This document shows positions 34,101 to 34,817 of a DNA stretch of 34,817 bases, piece after piece (within the stretch, counting starts at the first letter, position 1; each line of letters opens with the position of its first letter). Origin of the DNA: Gemmatimonadaceae bacterium (lineage in GTDB: Bacteria; Gemmatimonadota; Gemmatimonadetes; Gemmatimonadales; Gemmatimonadaceae); the NCBI GenBank assembly GCA_025358925.1, contig JANYHT010000068.1, positions 1-34,817 of the forward strand, given 5' to 3'. The position numbers were made by a program, and so were the translations under genes. A model generated the notes under the pieces. That model was not told the origin of the DNA. It was given only the letters and a program-made list of their open reading frames with translations, and ran no database searches.

Positions 34101-34817
34101 TTACTTGCCGACCACGAGAATCGTGAACGTGCCCGGAATGGCCGGTGCTTGCCCGCCTCGTCCACCACCCACTGGCGGCGGTGGCGCGGGACCGCGTTCG
34201 ACACTCATCGTCAAGATATGATTGGTCTTGCTATCAAACGTGAGCGTCCGTGCACCGAGCATCGTTTGCAAATTCTGCTCGACTTCAAACGTCGTCGCAT
34301 TTTTCTCTTTCACCACCGTCATCGTGCCGTTGCCGTGCGAGCTAAATGCTTCCATCGTTGTCGGATTAAATACGGCGCCATCGGAGCCACCGGCTAACGG
34401 AAGATTGGCGAGAATTTTTCCGCCGTGCGCACTGAGTACCACCATCATTGGTTGCGGCGGTGTCGTGGGCGGATTGCCCGAGCGCGCGCACGCTGCAAAT
34501 AACACATGATGTTTTAAGTCCATTGCGAGCCCGTTGCACCCACCCCTGTCGCCGAGTGAGTAGTGGGCTGTGGCTTTCATTGTCTTCACGTCGACGGCGG
34601 TCACGCTGCCCTCCGCATCTTGCATCACGACATACAACATGCCCTTTCCATCAGCGACGCCTTGCTCCGGCACGCCACCCAAATCGATCGTGCCAATTAC
34701 GGTGCCGTCTTTCGCGTTAATGACCGTCGCGTCTTTGGTGGGATGACTGAACACATAGATGCGCTCATTGAACGCATCGAACAAAATGCCGTCGGGCTGC
34801 GCTGCGCCGACATCAAT
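34101..34817 (-). CDS. YncE-like beta-propeller protein, 3' part only
   Basis: The frame is open from the right window edge, so the N-terminus is missing; 238 codons precede the TAA at 34101-34103. The visible part has repeated propeller blades: ATVINAKDGTVIGTIDLGGVPEQGVADGKGMLYVVMQ, GSVTAVDVKTMKATAHYSLG and AVFNPTTMEAFSSHGNGTMTVVKE, ending in a Gly/Pro-rich tail before GTFTILVVGK. These are YVTN/YncE-type lactonase-like blades, which bind ligands or proteins; the actual role is unknown. Only six bases separate its last sense codon from the second ATG of the next gene, and it probably forms an operon with the BNR propeller gene. Confidence 0.8.
   Translation of the reverse strand: MDVGAAQPDGILFDAFNERIYVFSHPTKDATVINAKDGTVIGTIDLGGVPEQGVADGKGMLYVVMQDAEGSVTAVDVKTMKATAHYSLGDRGGCNGLAMDLKHHVLFAACARSGNPPTTPPQPMMVVLSAHGGKILANLPLAGGSDGAVFNPTTMEAFSSHGNGTMTVVKEKNATTFEVEQNLQTMLGARTLTFDSKTNHILTMSVERGPAPPPPVGGGRGGQAPAIPGTFTILVVGK

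Overview
The window is GC-rich, gene-dense bacterial DNA with no rRNA, tRNA, insertion sequence or CRISPR array that I could find. The gene content points to Gemmatimonadota or a similar soil/aquatic lineage: large secreted M1 and M14 peptidases with Gly/Pro-rich 'GGRGG' linkers, a sortilin/BNR-type propeller, YncE-like propellers and few Shine-Dalgarno sites. This assignment is inference from gene style, not from a marker gene.

Left end (1-3436, minus strand): the promoter-proximal end of a type I-E CRISPR-Cas operon, a full-length cas3 followed by the first 203 codons of cas8e (cse1), which runs off the edge. A possible small lipoprotein ORF lies upstream. At 3803-6269 (plus) are an OFA-type MFS transporter, a 39-residue membrane protein overlapping its stop (the transporter 'small subunit'), a hairpin and a secreted protein of unknown function.

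Middle (6286-22433): an M1 metallopeptidase, a HEAT-repeat protein, a Bax-inhibitor-1 family membrane protein, a 1295-residue secreted fusion of beta-propeller, phosphoesterase and serine beta-lactamase-like domains, a PI-PLC/GDPD-like secreted protein, an AI-2E family permease, a 1054-residue M14 peptidase, a Ca2+/H+ antiporter and a DinB-family secreted protein. Convergent pairs are separated by perfect hairpins (10655-10689 and 17054-17095). The second is built from GGGGTTA units and also fits a G-quadruplex motif. A cluster of 9-bp repeats sits at 20530-20690.

Right part (22457-34817): a secreted-protein gene broken by two compensating frameshifts, a secreted alpha/beta hydrolase, a SufR-like four-cysteine regulator divergent from a DUF4142 protein, a decayed and apparently rearranged Phd-VapC toxin-antitoxin locus, a SEC-C zinc-motif protein divergent from a dimethylarginine dimethylaminohydrolase (starts 17 bp apart), an MFS transporter, an intact VapBC pair with a candidate operator, and two abutting secreted beta-propeller genes, the last open at the right edge.

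Much of the window encodes exported hydrolases and membrane transporters, consistent with a proteolytic/scavenging lifestyle. The clearest multi-gene units are cas3-cas8e, MFS plus small subunit, vapBC and the two propeller genes. I did not find a convincing new multi-gene system. The best leads are the phosphoesterase/beta-lactamase fusion, the transporter small subunit, the GGGGTTA hairpin and the scrambled toxin-antitoxin remnant.
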